64,000 bases of DNA. It comes from Sulfitobacter sp. BSw21498. GTDB taxonomy: Bacteria > Pseudomonadota > Alphaproteobacteria > Rhodobacterales > Rhodobacteraceae. This document shows, one piece after another, positions 1 through 8,468 of this stretch. The translations under genes and the position numbers were made by a program. Each line of letters starts with the position of its first letter. The first letter of the stretch is position 1. The notes below the pieces were generated by a model that was given only the letters and a program-made list of their open reading frames with translations, ran no database searches and was not told the DNA's origin. Location: assembly GCF_006064855.1 (NCBI RefSeq), contig NZ_CP040753.1, positions 744,001 to 808,000 on the forward strand, in the 5' to 3' direction.

Positions 1-1155
1 GCGAAGCAAATAGGCGGTGCGGCGGGCGACAACATCTTCGCGGAAATCAATGAAAGATGTCAGGAACTTGCGCAGGGTAAGCTGCTCTGGCCGGCCGCCG
101 TTCAACGCCAGCATGTTACAGCCGAAATAGGTTTGCATCGGTGTAAAGCGATAGAGCTGGTTCATGACCACTTCGGCGGTGGCATCGCGCTTAAGCTCGA
201 TCACGACGCGCACACCGTTCCGGTCGGATTCATCCTGAACATGGGCGATGCCGTCGATCTTCTTCTCGCGCACTTGTTCGGCGATCTTTTCGATCATCGT
301 GGATTTGTTGACCTGATAGCAAATCTCGTCGATGACGATGGCAAACCGGTCCTTGCGAATTTCTTCGACACGGGTCTTGGCCCGCATAATCACGCTGCCG
401 CGCCCCTCAAGGTAGGCTTTGCGTGCACCGGACCGGCCCAACATGATCCCGCCTGTGGGGAAGTCGGGGCCGGGAATATATTCAATCAGCTCTTCCGAGG
501 TCAGATCGGGATTTTCGATCAGCGCCTGACAGGCATCGATCACTTCGCCCAGATTGTGCGGCGGAATGTTCGTCGCCATACCAACGGCGATACCGCCTGC
601 GCCATTAACCAGCATGTTTGGAAAACGTGCAGGCAAAACAGTAGGCTCGCGTTCTTTTCCATCGTAGTTGTCGATGAAATTGACGGTTTCTTTGTCCAGA
701 TCGCTGGTCATGAATGACGCGACCTTATCAAGGCGCGATTCCGTATAACGCATGGCTGCAGCACTATCGCCGTCCATGGAGCCGAAGTTACCTTGACCAT
801 CAATCAGCGGCAGCGACATCGAAAAGTCCTGAGCCATACGCACCAACGCGTCATAGATCGCGCTGTCACCATGCGGGTGGTAGGAGCCCATCACATCGCC
901 CACGGACTTCGCAGACTTACGGTATGATTTATCGTGCGTAATGCCTTTTTCGTACATCGAATAAATGATGCGGCGATGAACCGGTTTTAGCCCGTCTCGC
1001 AGGTCGGGAATGGCGCGCGAAACGATGACCGACATGGCGTAATCCAGATAGGATGTCCGCATCTCGTGTTCGATATCGACCGATGGGCCATCGTACACGG
1101 GGCGCGTTGCCGGGATTTCGTCATCGTTTTCAGGGGTTTCTGGCGTCTCGTTCAC
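1..1155 (-). CDS. gyrA: DNA gyrase subunit A, 5' part
   Basis: GyrA is the DNA-breaking and rejoining subunit of DNA gyrase, which introduces negative supercoils. The first 385 codons are present and the gene runs off the left edge. The sequence holds the QRDR segment [19 protein letters not shown] with Ser98 and Asp102 at the positions of the E. coli quinolone-resistance residues (wild-type-like), and the catalytic Tyr137 in AAAMRYTES. The match to GyrA rather than ParC rests on HGDSAIYD and [16 protein letters not shown]. The start is taken as GTG at 1155, because an in-frame TAG lies only 12 bases upstream. No strong Shine-Dalgarno is visible. Residues 1-20 are acidic and probably disordered. 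Confidence 0.95.
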   Translation of the reverse strand, partial: MNETPETPENDDEIPATRPVYDGPSVDIEHEMRTSYLDYAMSVIVSRAIPDLRDGLKPVHRRIIYSMYEKGITHDKSYRKSAKSVGDVMGSYHPHGDSAIYDALVRMAQDFSMSLPLIDGQGNFGSMDGDSAAAMRYTESRLDKVASFMTSDLDKETVNFIDNYDGKEREPTVLPARFPNMLVNGAGGIAVGMATNIPPHNLGEVIDACQALIENPDLTSEELIEYIPGPDFPTGGIMLGRSGARKAYLEGRGSVIMRAKTRVEEIRKDRFAIVIDEICYQVNKSTMIEKIAEQVREKKIDGIAHVQDESDRNGVRVVIELKRDATAEVVMNQLYRFTPMQTYFGCNMLALNGGRPEQLTLRKFLTSFIDFREDVVARRTAYLLR

Positions 1156-1393
1156 GTAATCTGCCTAGCTCTTGCTGGTTCTATATCTTGCGGTTTCGTA
1201 TAGCAGACGGGGCATATCGGGTGCAATGCCTGCGGCCTTGACTGGCGGGGATTCACTTGCACGTCAGGCTAAGTGGTTGAAATGTAATGATACTAATTCT
1301 GACGATATATTTGTGGCGCAACGTCAGTTCTGATAGGCGGCAACAGCGCGTGGGTTTGGGGTTAGGGTATAGTCAAACGAGGGGGAAATCACC

Positions 1394-2455
1394 ATGCAAC
1401 AGATTTTGGTCAATCAAAACGCAATCACTGAAACACGTGTCGTCACAACCCAAGCAGAGCCGCTGGCACCGGGGCAGGCGCGTCTGGCAATCGAAAGCTT
1501 TGCGCTCACGTCGAACAATGTCACCTACGCAGCAGCGGGCTTTGACATCGGCTATTGGCAGTTCTTTCCGACGTCCGAGAACGGATGGGGCATTGTGCCG
1601 GTCTGGGGCACCGCCAAAGTCGTTGAAAGTCGCACTGACGTGCTAAGCGTTGGTACGCGGCTTTATGGTTTCTACCCGATGGCATCCGAGGTGGTGATCG
1701 CCCCTGAAAATGGCACCGCCGGTTTGGTGGATGCAGCGGCACATCGGGCAAAGCTTCCGCTGATCTATAATCAATACACCCCCGTCAAAACCGGCCCTGC
1801 ATCAGAGGACCACCTGCGTGCCTTGCTGCAACCTTTGCTGGCGACATCCTATCTGATCTACGATTGGTTGCGCGATAATGACTGTTTTGGTGCCGAGCAG
1901 ATCATCGTGGGCAGCGCGTCGTCCAAAACCGGATTGGGGCTTTGCTGCTATCTGGCCGAACCCAAAGCGCGTGCCTATCAAATCGTGGGCCTGACATCCG
2001 TCGGTAACCGCGCTTTTGTCGAAGGGTTGGGGCATTGCGATACCGTGCTGACCTATGACCAGATCGCCGAGCTCGACCACGTGCCGTCCGTCTATGTCGA
2101 CATGTCCGGCAACAGTACGGTCAAGGCCGAGCTGCATGGCACGTTAAAACACAAGCTTAAACATTCGTCAGCAGTGGGGCTGAGCCATTGGGACCAATTC
2201 ACCCCGGCGATGCGCCTTGAAGGCCCAAAACCGGAGTTCTTCTTTGCGCCCTCTCAGGTCGCTAAACGTCGGCAGGAGTGGGGGCCTGGTAAGATCGAGG
2301 CACAGATTACTGCGGCGTGGAAACGTATCGCCGCCAGCGCATCGGACTGGATGGATGTGCAGGTGCATGAAGGAGTCGAAGCCGCAGAAGGGGTCTATGC
2401 CGCGTTGGCCAAAGGCGAAGCCGACCCCAAAATCGGAGCGGTTATCCGTCCGTAG
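1394..2455 (+). CDS. DUF2855 family protein (MDR-like)
   Basis: A 353-residue protein of the DUF2855 family, which is distantly related to medium-chain dehydrogenase/reductases. It starts MQQILVNQNAIT and contains the family-like segment SFALTSNNVTYAAAG. I see no zinc-binding Cys/His set and no clear GxGxxG nucleotide loop, so enzymatic activity is unproven. The ATG is preceded by a purine-rich GAGGGGG about 9 bases upstream. It stands alone, divergent from gyrA and convergent with the radical SAM gene at 2474. Substrate and pathway are unknown. Confidence 0.8.
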   Translation: MQQILVNQNAITETRVVTTQAEPLAPGQARLAIESFALTSNNVTYAAAGFDIGYWQFFPTSENGWGIVPVWGTAKVVESRTDVLSVGTRLYGFYPMASEVVIAPENGTAGLVDAAAHRAKLPLIYNQYTPVKTGPASEDHLRALLQPLLATSYLIYDWLRDNDCFGAEQIIVGSASSKTGLGLCCYLAEPKARAYQIVGLTSVGNRAFVEGLGHCDTVLTYDQIAELDHVPSVYVDMSGNSTVKAELHGTLKHKLKHSSAVGLSHWDQFTPAMRLEGPKPEFFFAPSQVAKRRQEWGPGKIEAQITAAWKRIAASASDWMDVQVHEGVEAAEGVYAALAKGEADPKIGAVIRP

Positions 2456-2473
2456 CGCGTCGCGGGCAAGGGG

Positions 2474-3421
2474 TCAGGCTGAACAGCTTGCCCCGCCCAA
2501 GACGCAGAATTTGGCGCAATGGGGGTGGTTCAATGCGATGTCTTTCTCGGCCTCTTCCAGCGAATGCCCCAGCTCAAACTCTTCGCTATAGGGCAGCAGC
2601 GTGCAGGCCAGCACCGCTGGTGTCGCGGCCCCCTTGCGTTTGACCACCATCCGCGAGCTTGAACACATCACCGCGTCAGGCGATATGTCTAGAATACCCC
2701 AGCAGGATGTCGTGATTTCGGGCACTTCGACGGTTTCATCCATTTCGGGGAAAAGAACTGTCATACCAGGGTCTTGCGCGTCGATGTCAAAGCCGTGTTC
2801 AGCATAGAAGACCCCATAGCCGGCGCGGCTGTCTTCATCTGTCGCGCCGAAAACCGATCGCCCTGCGACGGCCATGCGGATACCGTTGTCGCGTAGCCAT
2901 TTCATACCGGTGACCGTCTTTTGCAGCGCACCAGCACCGCGTTCTGCGTCATGCAAATCGGTCCGGTAATGATCCACTGAAATCCGCAAGGTCAGCTTGT
3001 CGGGATAAGCCTCGTTCAGGCGTGCCAGACCGGCCTGCACCGATTTGCGCATCATCGGGCGCATTGCGTTGGTGAGGATCAGCACATCGTATCCGGCTTC
3101 AAGCGAGGCTTCCGTGATCTCGATCATCTGCGGGTTCATGAAGGGTTCGCCGCCGGTAAAAGCGATTTCCGTCACGGGCCAGTTCCGCTGCGTGATTTGC
3201 CCCAGGTAATCACGCACGTCGTCCGCGGTAATATAGACCAGCGCGTCATTCGTCGGGCTGGATGCGATATAGCAGTTCACGCATTCGATGTTGCACAGGG
3301 TGCCGGTATTGAACCACAGGGTTTGCGGGTTTGTCAGGCTTACCGTCGCGCGGGGTTCGCCCTTGGCGGTCAAGGCAGGGTCTTGAAACTTACCGATATT
3401 TGCGTCGACAACGTCTTTCAT
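2474..3421 (-). CDS. radical SAM protein of unknown substrate
   Basis: A radical SAM enzyme of about 315 residues. The cluster motif is CNIECVNC (C-x3-C-x2-C), followed by the GGE-type SAM-binding element AFTGGEPFMNP. The last 100 residues carry several Cys (SCWGIL, VMCSSS, LACTLL, HPHCAKFCVLGGASCSA), so an auxiliary iron-sulfur cluster is plausible. I chose the ATG at 3421 (MKDVVDANIGKFQDP). An in-frame ATG at 3499 would add 26 residues, but that stretch has AT-rich codons and looks like promoter DNA shared with the divergent zwf. The reaction cannot be assigned from sequence alone. Confidence 0.8.
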   Translation of the reverse strand: MKDVVDANIGKFQDPALTAKGEPRATVSLTNPQTLWFNTGTLCNIECVNCYIASSPTNDALVYITADDVRDYLGQITQRNWPVTEIAFTGGEPFMNPQMIEITEASLEAGYDVLILTNAMRPMMRKSVQAGLARLNEAYPDKLTLRISVDHYRTDLHDAERGAGALQKTVTGMKWLRDNGIRMAVAGRSVFGATDEDSRAGYGVFYAEHGFDIDAQDPGMTVLFPEMDETVEVPEITTSCWGILDISPDAVMCSSSRMVVKRKGAATPAVLACTLLPYSEEFELGHSLEEAEKDIALNHPHCAKFCVLGGASCSA

Positions 3422-3599
3422 AAAGAACCGGGCCTCACCTGATATAATTAATTTTTCTTTGTCTATGCGAATGGTATGCGCAATAAAACCCCGTGTCATT
3501 TCGCGCACAGACTTGTGAAAAGCGGAAATCTCGTTATGTTTGCGCTAACATTACATTTCGGTACCCAAAAGTCGTAGCCTCGCGACAAGGAGCATCCAC

Positions 3600-5069
3600 A
3601 TGGTATCACGCGTCATTCCGGTCGACCCCTTTGATCTGGTGATTTTCGGCGGCACAGGCGATCTGGCCCGCCGCAAGATCCTGCCGGGGTTGTTTCGGCG
3701 TTTTTGTTCAGGGCAGATGCCCGAAAACGCCCGTGTCATTGGTGCAGCCCGTACGGAAATGGACCGCGCAGGCTATCAGCAGATGATCCGCGAGGCGATT
3801 GCCGAATTCAACGGTGACTTCGAGCACGACAAGGCTCAGCTTGAGGGGTTCATTGACCGTCTTGAGTATGTTGCGATTGATGCAAAGGGCGAAGACGGCT
3901 GGGTTGAGCTGCAAAAGTTGATGGCAGGAACCGAGCGGGTAGAGGCCTATTATTTCTCTGTCTCGCCCGCGTTGTTCGGTGATCTGGCCGAGCGTTTGCA
4001 ACAATGGGGCATGGCCGATGCGCAAAGCCGGATCGTGGTTGAAAAGCCGTTCGGCCGCGACCTCAAGACCGCGCAAGCGTTGAACGCGACGCTGGCCAAG
4101 TATTTTGACGAAAGCCAGATCTACCGGATCGACCATTATCTGGGCAAAGAGACGGTGCAAAACCTGATGGCCGTGCGTTTTGGCAATATGCTGTTTGAAC
4201 CCTTGTGGAACAGCCAATACGTCGATCACATCCAGATCACCGTGGCCGAAACCGTCGGCGTCGGGGGCAGGGGTGAATACTATGACAAGTCGGGTGCCAT
4301 GCGCGACATGGTGCAAAACCACCTGATGCAACTGTTGTGTTTGATTGCGATGGAACCCCCCGCGCGGTTTGATCCCGACGCGGTGCGCGATGAAAAGCTC
4401 AAGGTGATCCGCGCGCTGGACCCCGTGCTACCGCATCATATTGCCCGTGGACAGTATCAGGCAGAGCCGTGCAACGAGGCCGAACAACCGGGGTACCGTA
4501 CCGCCGTTGGTGATCCGCGCTCGCGCACCGAAAGCTTTGTCGCGCTGAAAACCCACATCAGCAACTGGCGATGGGCTGGGACGCCCTTCTATCTGCGCAC
4601 CGGCAAACGCATGGCCGCGCGCTCGTCCGAGATTACAGTCGTGTTCAAGGAAACGCCGCATTCGATTTTCACCGAAGATGCGGGTCGTCATCGTAACGTC
4701 CTGTCGATCCGACTGCAGCCGAACGAGGGCATTACCCTTGGCGTGACGATCAAGGAACCGGGCCCGGGCGGCATGCGTTTGGTGGATGTGCCTTTGGATA
4801 TGACATTTGCCGACGCATTGGGCCCTGATGGGTCGGAACAGGTCGACGCCTATGAACGTCTGATCATGGATGTCATCCGTGGCAACCAGACCCTGTTCAT
4901 GCGCGGCGACGAGGTGGAGGCCGCATGGGCCTGGACCGACCCGATCATCCAGGGCTGGGAAGCACGCAACGATGTGCCCAAACCCTACGACAGCGGGTCT
5001 GATGGCCCGACAGATGCCAACGAACTGATGCGCCGTGACCAGCGGCAATGGCGGGAGTATTCTGCATGA
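3600..5069 (+). CDS. zwf: glucose-6-phosphate 1-dehydrogenase
   Basis: Oxidises glucose-6-phosphate to 6-phosphogluconolactone with NAD(P)+, the first step of the Entner-Doudoroff and oxidative pentose phosphate routes in the cytosol. At 489 residues it has the normal family length. Visible motifs are the N-terminal dinucleotide fold VIFGGTGDLARRK, the substrate loop EKPFGRD and the active-site segment RIDHYLGKE. AAGGAG lies 7 bases before the ATG. It is first in a zwf-pgl-pgi operon and its stop overlaps the pgl start as ATGA. This gene order is common in Rhodobacteraceae, which usually break glucose down by the Entner-Doudoroff pathway. Confidence 0.97.
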   Translation: MVSRVIPVDPFDLVIFGGTGDLARRKILPGLFRRFCSGQMPENARVIGAARTEMDRAGYQQMIREAIAEFNGDFEHDKAQLEGFIDRLEYVAIDAKGEDGWVELQKLMAGTERVEAYYFSVSPALFGDLAERLQQWGMADAQSRIVVEKPFGRDLKTAQALNATLAKYFDESQIYRIDHYLGKETVQNLMAVRFGNMLFEPLWNSQYVDHIQITVAETVGVGGRGEYYDKSGAMRDMVQNHLMQLLCLIAMEPPARFDPDAVRDEKLKVIRALDPVLPHHIARGQYQAEPCNEAEQPGYRTAVGDPRSRTESFVALKTHISNWRWAGTPFYLRTGKRMAARSSEITVVFKETPHSIFTEDAGRHRNVLSIRLQPNEGITLGVTIKEPGPGGMRLVDVPLDMTFADALGPDGSEQVDAYERLIMDVIRGNQTLFMRGDEVEAAWAWTDPIIQGWEARNDVPKPYDSGSDGPTDANELMRRDQRQWREYSA

Positions 5070-5737
5070 AGTTGATCGAATATGCCGACCGCGAAGTCCT
5101 TGCGATGGACCTCGCCAATCTGATCGCGGGAGAGCTGAAAAATGCGCTCCTGTCCCATGACACGGTCAGCTTTGCCGTGCCCGGCGGGACAACACCGGGG
5201 CCAATCTTTGACAGTCTCAGCGGGGCCAATCTGGACTGGTCGCGCGTGCAGGTTATGCTGGGGGACGAACGCTGGGTCGCGCCGGATCACGAGATGTCAA
5301 ACGCACGGCTTTTACGCAACCGCTTGCTGGTCGGGCGTGCGGCGCAGGCGGGCTTTACGCCGTTCTATGTGGACGGGCTGACCTCGGCCGAGGCGGCAGA
5401 AACGCTGTCACCGCAAATCGAATCCAAGCTGCCGTTGTCGGTGCTGTTGCTCGGAATGGGCACGGATATGCACACCGCATCGCTTTTCCCCGGCTCCAAC
5501 GGACTGGAGGCCGCGATGGCCGTGGACGCGCCAGCGGTCTGTCCGATCAATGTCGACGGGCAGGATATCGGGCGCATTACCCTGTCGCGTCGGGTGCTTG
5601 AGGGCGCGATGTCAAAGCATCTTGTGATTTTCGGCGATGAAAAACGCGCAGCGGTGGAGCAGGCGCAAAGCCTGCCGGCCCTAGAGGCCCCCATCGGCGC
5701 AGTATTGAACGAGGCGACAGTACATTGGGCACCATGA
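5066..5737 (+). CDS. pgl: 6-phosphogluconolactonase
   Basis: Hydrolyses 6-phosphogluconolactone to 6-phosphogluconate, the step after zwf. It is a 223-residue protein of the DevB/SOL family. Recognisable segments are VSFAVPGGTTPGPIFD, VMLGDERWV and LLLGMGTDMHTASLFPG. The start is set at ATG 5066 (MKLIEYADREV), which overlaps the zwf stop as ATGA and has GGGAG about 9 bases upstream; a longer reading from 5048 lies inside zwf and is less likely. Its own stop overlaps the pgi ATG in the same ATGA way, so the three genes are very probably translationally coupled. Confidence 0.95.
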   Translation: MKLIEYADREVLAMDLANLIAGELKNALLSHDTVSFAVPGGTTPGPIFDSLSGANLDWSRVQVMLGDERWVAPDHEMSNARLLRNRLLVGRAAQAGFTPFYVDGLTSAEAAETLSPQIESKLPLSVLLLGMGTDMHTASLFPGSNGLEAAMAVDAPAVCPINVDGQDIGRITLSRRVLEGAMSKHLVIFGDEKRAAVEQAQSLPALEAPIGAVLNEATVHWAP

Positions 5738-7323
5738 ATTCCTTTGACGATTTGCGCCAGATGCAGGCGGCGGTGCAGGACCGCTCTATCCTGTCCTTGT
5801 TCGACACCCCCGACCGAGCCCGCGAGTTCAGCGCGCAGACCGGGGACATGCTGTTCGATTTCTCTAAAACCAACCTCGACCGAGCCACAATGGATGCGCT
5901 GATCGGGTTGATTGATGCCGCCGATGTGCCTGCGCGGCGTGACGCGATGTTCGCTGGTGGCAAAATAAACGAGACCGAAGACCGTGCAGTGCTGCACACC
6001 GCACTTCGCAATCTCGACGGCGGGCCAGTGATGGTAGACGGGGAAGATGTGATGCCGGGCATCCATCACACGCTCGACCGGATGCGCGATTTCGCCGACA
6101 AAATCCGCAGCAGTAAAATCACCGATGTGGTCAATATCGGTATCGGGGGCTCTGATCTGGGGCCTGCGATGGCTGTACAGGCGCTGTCGCCCTATCATGA
6201 CGGGCCGCGCTGCCACTTTGTATCGAACGTCGACGGGGCACATATTTCGGATACGCTGCGGGGACTTAACGCGAAAACCACGCTGGTGATCGTCGCCTCC
6301 AAGACCTTTACCACGATAGAGACAATGACCAACGCCCGCACCGCGCGCGCATGGATGACGGAAAATGACGGCGACCCCGCGACACAGTTTGCAGCGCTCA
6401 GCACGGCGCAGGACAAAACGTCCGATTTCGGGATTGATGCGGATCAGGTCTTTGGTTTCGATGACTGGGTCGGCGGACGATACTCTGTCTGGGGGCCCAT
6501 TGGCCTCTCGCTAATGATCGCCATCGGGCCGCGTGCATTTGATGCGTTCCTGCGTGGCGGCCAAGCGATGGATCGCCACTTTTGCGCCGCAGCCCCGCAT
6601 GAAAACATGCCGATGTTGCTGGCTTTGGTCGGCATCTGGCACAATCAGATTTGCGACTATGCAACACGCGCGGTGCTGCCGTATGACCAGCGTCTGGGGC
6701 AGCTGCCCGACTATCTGCAACAGCTCGAAATGGAATCAAACGGCAAATCCACCCTCATGGACGGCACGAATGCGCCCTATAACACAGGACCCGTCGTCTG
6801 GGGCGCAGCCGGCACCAATGGGCAGCACGCATTCTATCAACTGATCCACCAGGGCACCCGCGTCATTGCCTGCGAATTCCTGATCGCAGCCAATGGCCAT
6901 GAGCCTGACCTTACGCACCACCACAAGCTGTTGATCGCCAACTGCCTCGCACAATCCGAAGCATTGATGCGCGGCAGGTCCCTGCAAGAAGCGTCTGAAC
7001 TGATGGCTGCAAAAGGCCTGACCGGGGCCGAGCTTGACCGGCAAGCCCGACACCGCGTGTTTTCCGGGAACCGCCCATCAACGACGCTGATCTATCCGCT
7101 GCTCGACCCTTTCACATTGGGCCAGATTATTGCGCTTTATGAACACCGCGTCTTCGTCGAGGGCAGCATTCTGGGGATCAACTCTTTCGATCAATGGGGG
7201 GTGGAACTGGGCAAGGAACTGGCAACATCGCTCCAGCCCATCGTCAATGGCGAGGCACCTGCCACAGATAAAGACGGCTCAACCGCGGCACTGGTCGCCT
7301 TCATCGCGAAACACGCTGACTGA
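5734..7323 (+). CDS. pgi: glucose-6-phosphate isomerase
   Basis: Interconverts glucose-6-phosphate and fructose-6-phosphate. It links gluconeogenic or recycled fructose-6-phosphate to the Entner-Doudoroff enzymes encoded just upstream. At 529 residues it has the usual length. Motifs are IGIGGSDLGPAMA (sugar-phosphate binding), the VASKTFTTIET loop and QLEMESNGKS with the catalytic Glu. The ATG at 5734 overlaps the pgl stop as ATGA; a TTG three codons earlier is possible but less natural. A copy of the dispersed intergenic motif follows the stop codon. Confidence 0.96.
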   Translation: MNSFDDLRQMQAAVQDRSILSLFDTPDRAREFSAQTGDMLFDFSKTNLDRATMDALIGLIDAADVPARRDAMFAGGKINETEDRAVLHTALRNLDGGPVMVDGEDVMPGIHHTLDRMRDFADKIRSSKITDVVNIGIGGSDLGPAMAVQALSPYHDGPRCHFVSNVDGAHISDTLRGLNAKTTLVIVASKTFTTIETMTNARTARAWMTENDGDPATQFAALSTAQDKTSDFGIDADQVFGFDDWVGGRYSVWGPIGLSLMIAIGPRAFDAFLRGGQAMDRHFCAAAPHENMPMLLALVGIWHNQICDYATRAVLPYDQRLGQLPDYLQQLEMESNGKSTLMDGTNAPYNTGPVVWGAAGTNGQHAFYQLIHQGTRVIACEFLIAANGHEPDLTHHHKLLIANCLAQSEALMRGRSLQEASELMAAKGLTGAELDRQARHRVFSGNRPSTTLIYPLLDPFTLGQIIALYEHRVFVEGSILGINSFDQWGVELGKELATSLQPIVNGEAPATDKDGSTAALVAFIAKHAD

Positions 7324-7331
7324 CGATCACA

Positions 7332-7371
7332 GCTTCATTTTGCCAAATAAGCTCCGGGGAGTGTGAGGGGC
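7332..7371 (-). repeat. dispersed intergenic motif, copy A
   Basis: Read on the minus strand this gives CCCCTC, then ACTCCCCGGAG, then CTTATTTGGCAAAATGAAGC. The same core returns at 34794, 39519 and 57371 on the plus strand. Here it follows the pgi stop and may also act in ending transcripts, since GAGGGGCAGCGCTCCTC extends it into an imperfect hairpin. Function unknown. Very similar motifs are common in Rhodobacteraceae intergenic DNA (from memory). Confidence 0.6.
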
Positions 7372-7410
7372 AGCGCTCCTCATCCCCAGCAGCACGCATG
7401 ACGCTGAATA

Positions 7411-7863
7411 TTATCCATTAACCTTAATGTCATAGGTCACCCAGCCCGTGCGCGTCGCCAGCTTGTCGTACACGCCGCGGCCACGATAGTTGTCTTCTGC
7501 CGTGATCCAACGCACGGTACCCCACCCTTTTTGCTGCGCCACCGCCTCTACCGCTTTGATCAGCGCTTGGGCAGCACCGGTACCACGCGCCTGAGGGCTG
7601 ACAAACAGGTCGTCCAGAAAACAGTTCGTCATCGCGCGCAGCTGACTGACAAACGGGCGATAGTGGGTGAAGCCAACGATGGAGCCGTTCTCATCCTGCG
7701 CCACGATGCACTTGCTGCCGTGGTCTGCGTCCATCAGCCAGCCATAGACGGTCTCGCGCATTTGGGCGGTCTGATCGACCTTGTAAAAGGCGGCATATCC
7801 GGCAAAGAGATCTTCCCAAGCGCTGCGATCAGCGGCTTCCATCGGGCGCGTGGTGATGGTCAT
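7411..7863 (-). CDS. GNAT family N-acetyltransferase
   Basis: A 150-residue acetyl-CoA-dependent acyltransferase of the GNAT fold. Conserved elements are the acetyl-CoA loop VSPQARGTGAAQALI (Q/R-x-x-G-x-G/A type) and the C-terminal WITAEDNYRGRGVYDKLA stretch common to small stress- or amine-acetylating GNATs. AAGGGACC precedes the ATG at 7863. It is transcribed towards pgi. The substrate cannot be deduced; small amines, amino acids and protein N-termini are all possible. Confidence 0.85.
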   Translation of the reverse strand: MTITTRPMEAADRSAWEDLFAGYAAFYKVDQTAQMRETVYGWLMDADHGSKCIVAQDENGSIVGFTHYRPFVSQLRAMTNCFLDDLFVSPQARGTGAAQALIKAVEAVAQQKGWGTVRWITAEDNYRGRGVYDKLATRTGWVTYDIKVNG

Positions 7864-7899
7864 ATCATGTGGTCCCTTTCTCGGTTTTACCCGCAGCGG

Positions 7900-8379
7900 T
7901 TATCCCTCGGGGCGGGCGTTTTCCGTCTGCTCAAAATACTGTTTCAAACGGTCGGGCAGGGGATAGCGGCCAGCGCCGTCCCGCTCTAGCATCACCAGTA
8001 TACATTCAAATGTCGCGCGCAGCTCGTTGCCGACCCAGACCTCTTGCGCCAGCGCGTAAGAGGTGTTGCGAAAGCTGGTACAGCGACAGGTTACGATGTA
8101 GTTCTCACGCTCCAGCATCTCTTGCAAATAGCGGATCGACCCTGATCGGATCACCACGCGCGGACCAGGGCTATCGATCAGCCCACGTTCGACCAACGAC
8201 TGCGTGTACCGGATGCGCAACCGTTCGAACCATTCGAAATAGACGGTATTGTTGACGTGGTTATTCGTGTCCAAATCAGAGAACCGGACCTGATCTGCCA
8301 TGGCCAACGGCTGCGGCGTGGGCATACCGGCGGCACGCTGTTGATCGGAGGAAAGCGGGGTATGGTAAATGACTGTCAT
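7900..8379 (-). CDS. acyl-CoA thioesterase, 4HBT hotdog family
   Basis: A 159-residue hotdog-fold protein of the 4-hydroxybenzoyl-CoA thioesterase/YbgC type. It is expected to hydrolyse an acyl-CoA. The signature is VRFSDLDTNNHVNNTVYFEWFE, where the Asp and the NNHV segment match the 4HBT active site. I set the start at ATG 8379 (MTVIYHTPLSSDQQ); a longer open frame to 8526 would run into the divergent ligase promoter. It is divergent from the acyl-CoA synthetase at 8469 and the two may share a regulatory region. The real substrate is unknown. Confidence 0.8.
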   Translation of the reverse strand: MTVIYHTPLSSDQQRAAGMPTPQPLAMADQVRFSDLDTNNHVNNTVYFEWFERLRIRYTQSLVERGLIDSPGPRVVIRSGSIRYLQEMLERENYIVTCRCTSFRNTSYALAQEVWVGNELRATFECILVMLERDGAGRYPLPDRLKQYFEQTENARPEG

Positions 8380-8468
8380 AGAACCCTGCGTAAGCAGCAA
8401 TGAGGGCGCTTGCAAGACCGGGGTGATTTGTCCATTTTGCAGCCAACTAACAAATGGGAGGATGCGCC

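Noticed and set aside
5048..5065. Earlier ATG for pgl (MAGVFC...)
   Set aside because: It lies inside zwf. The ATGA overlap at 5066 with a purine-rich site before it is the better start.
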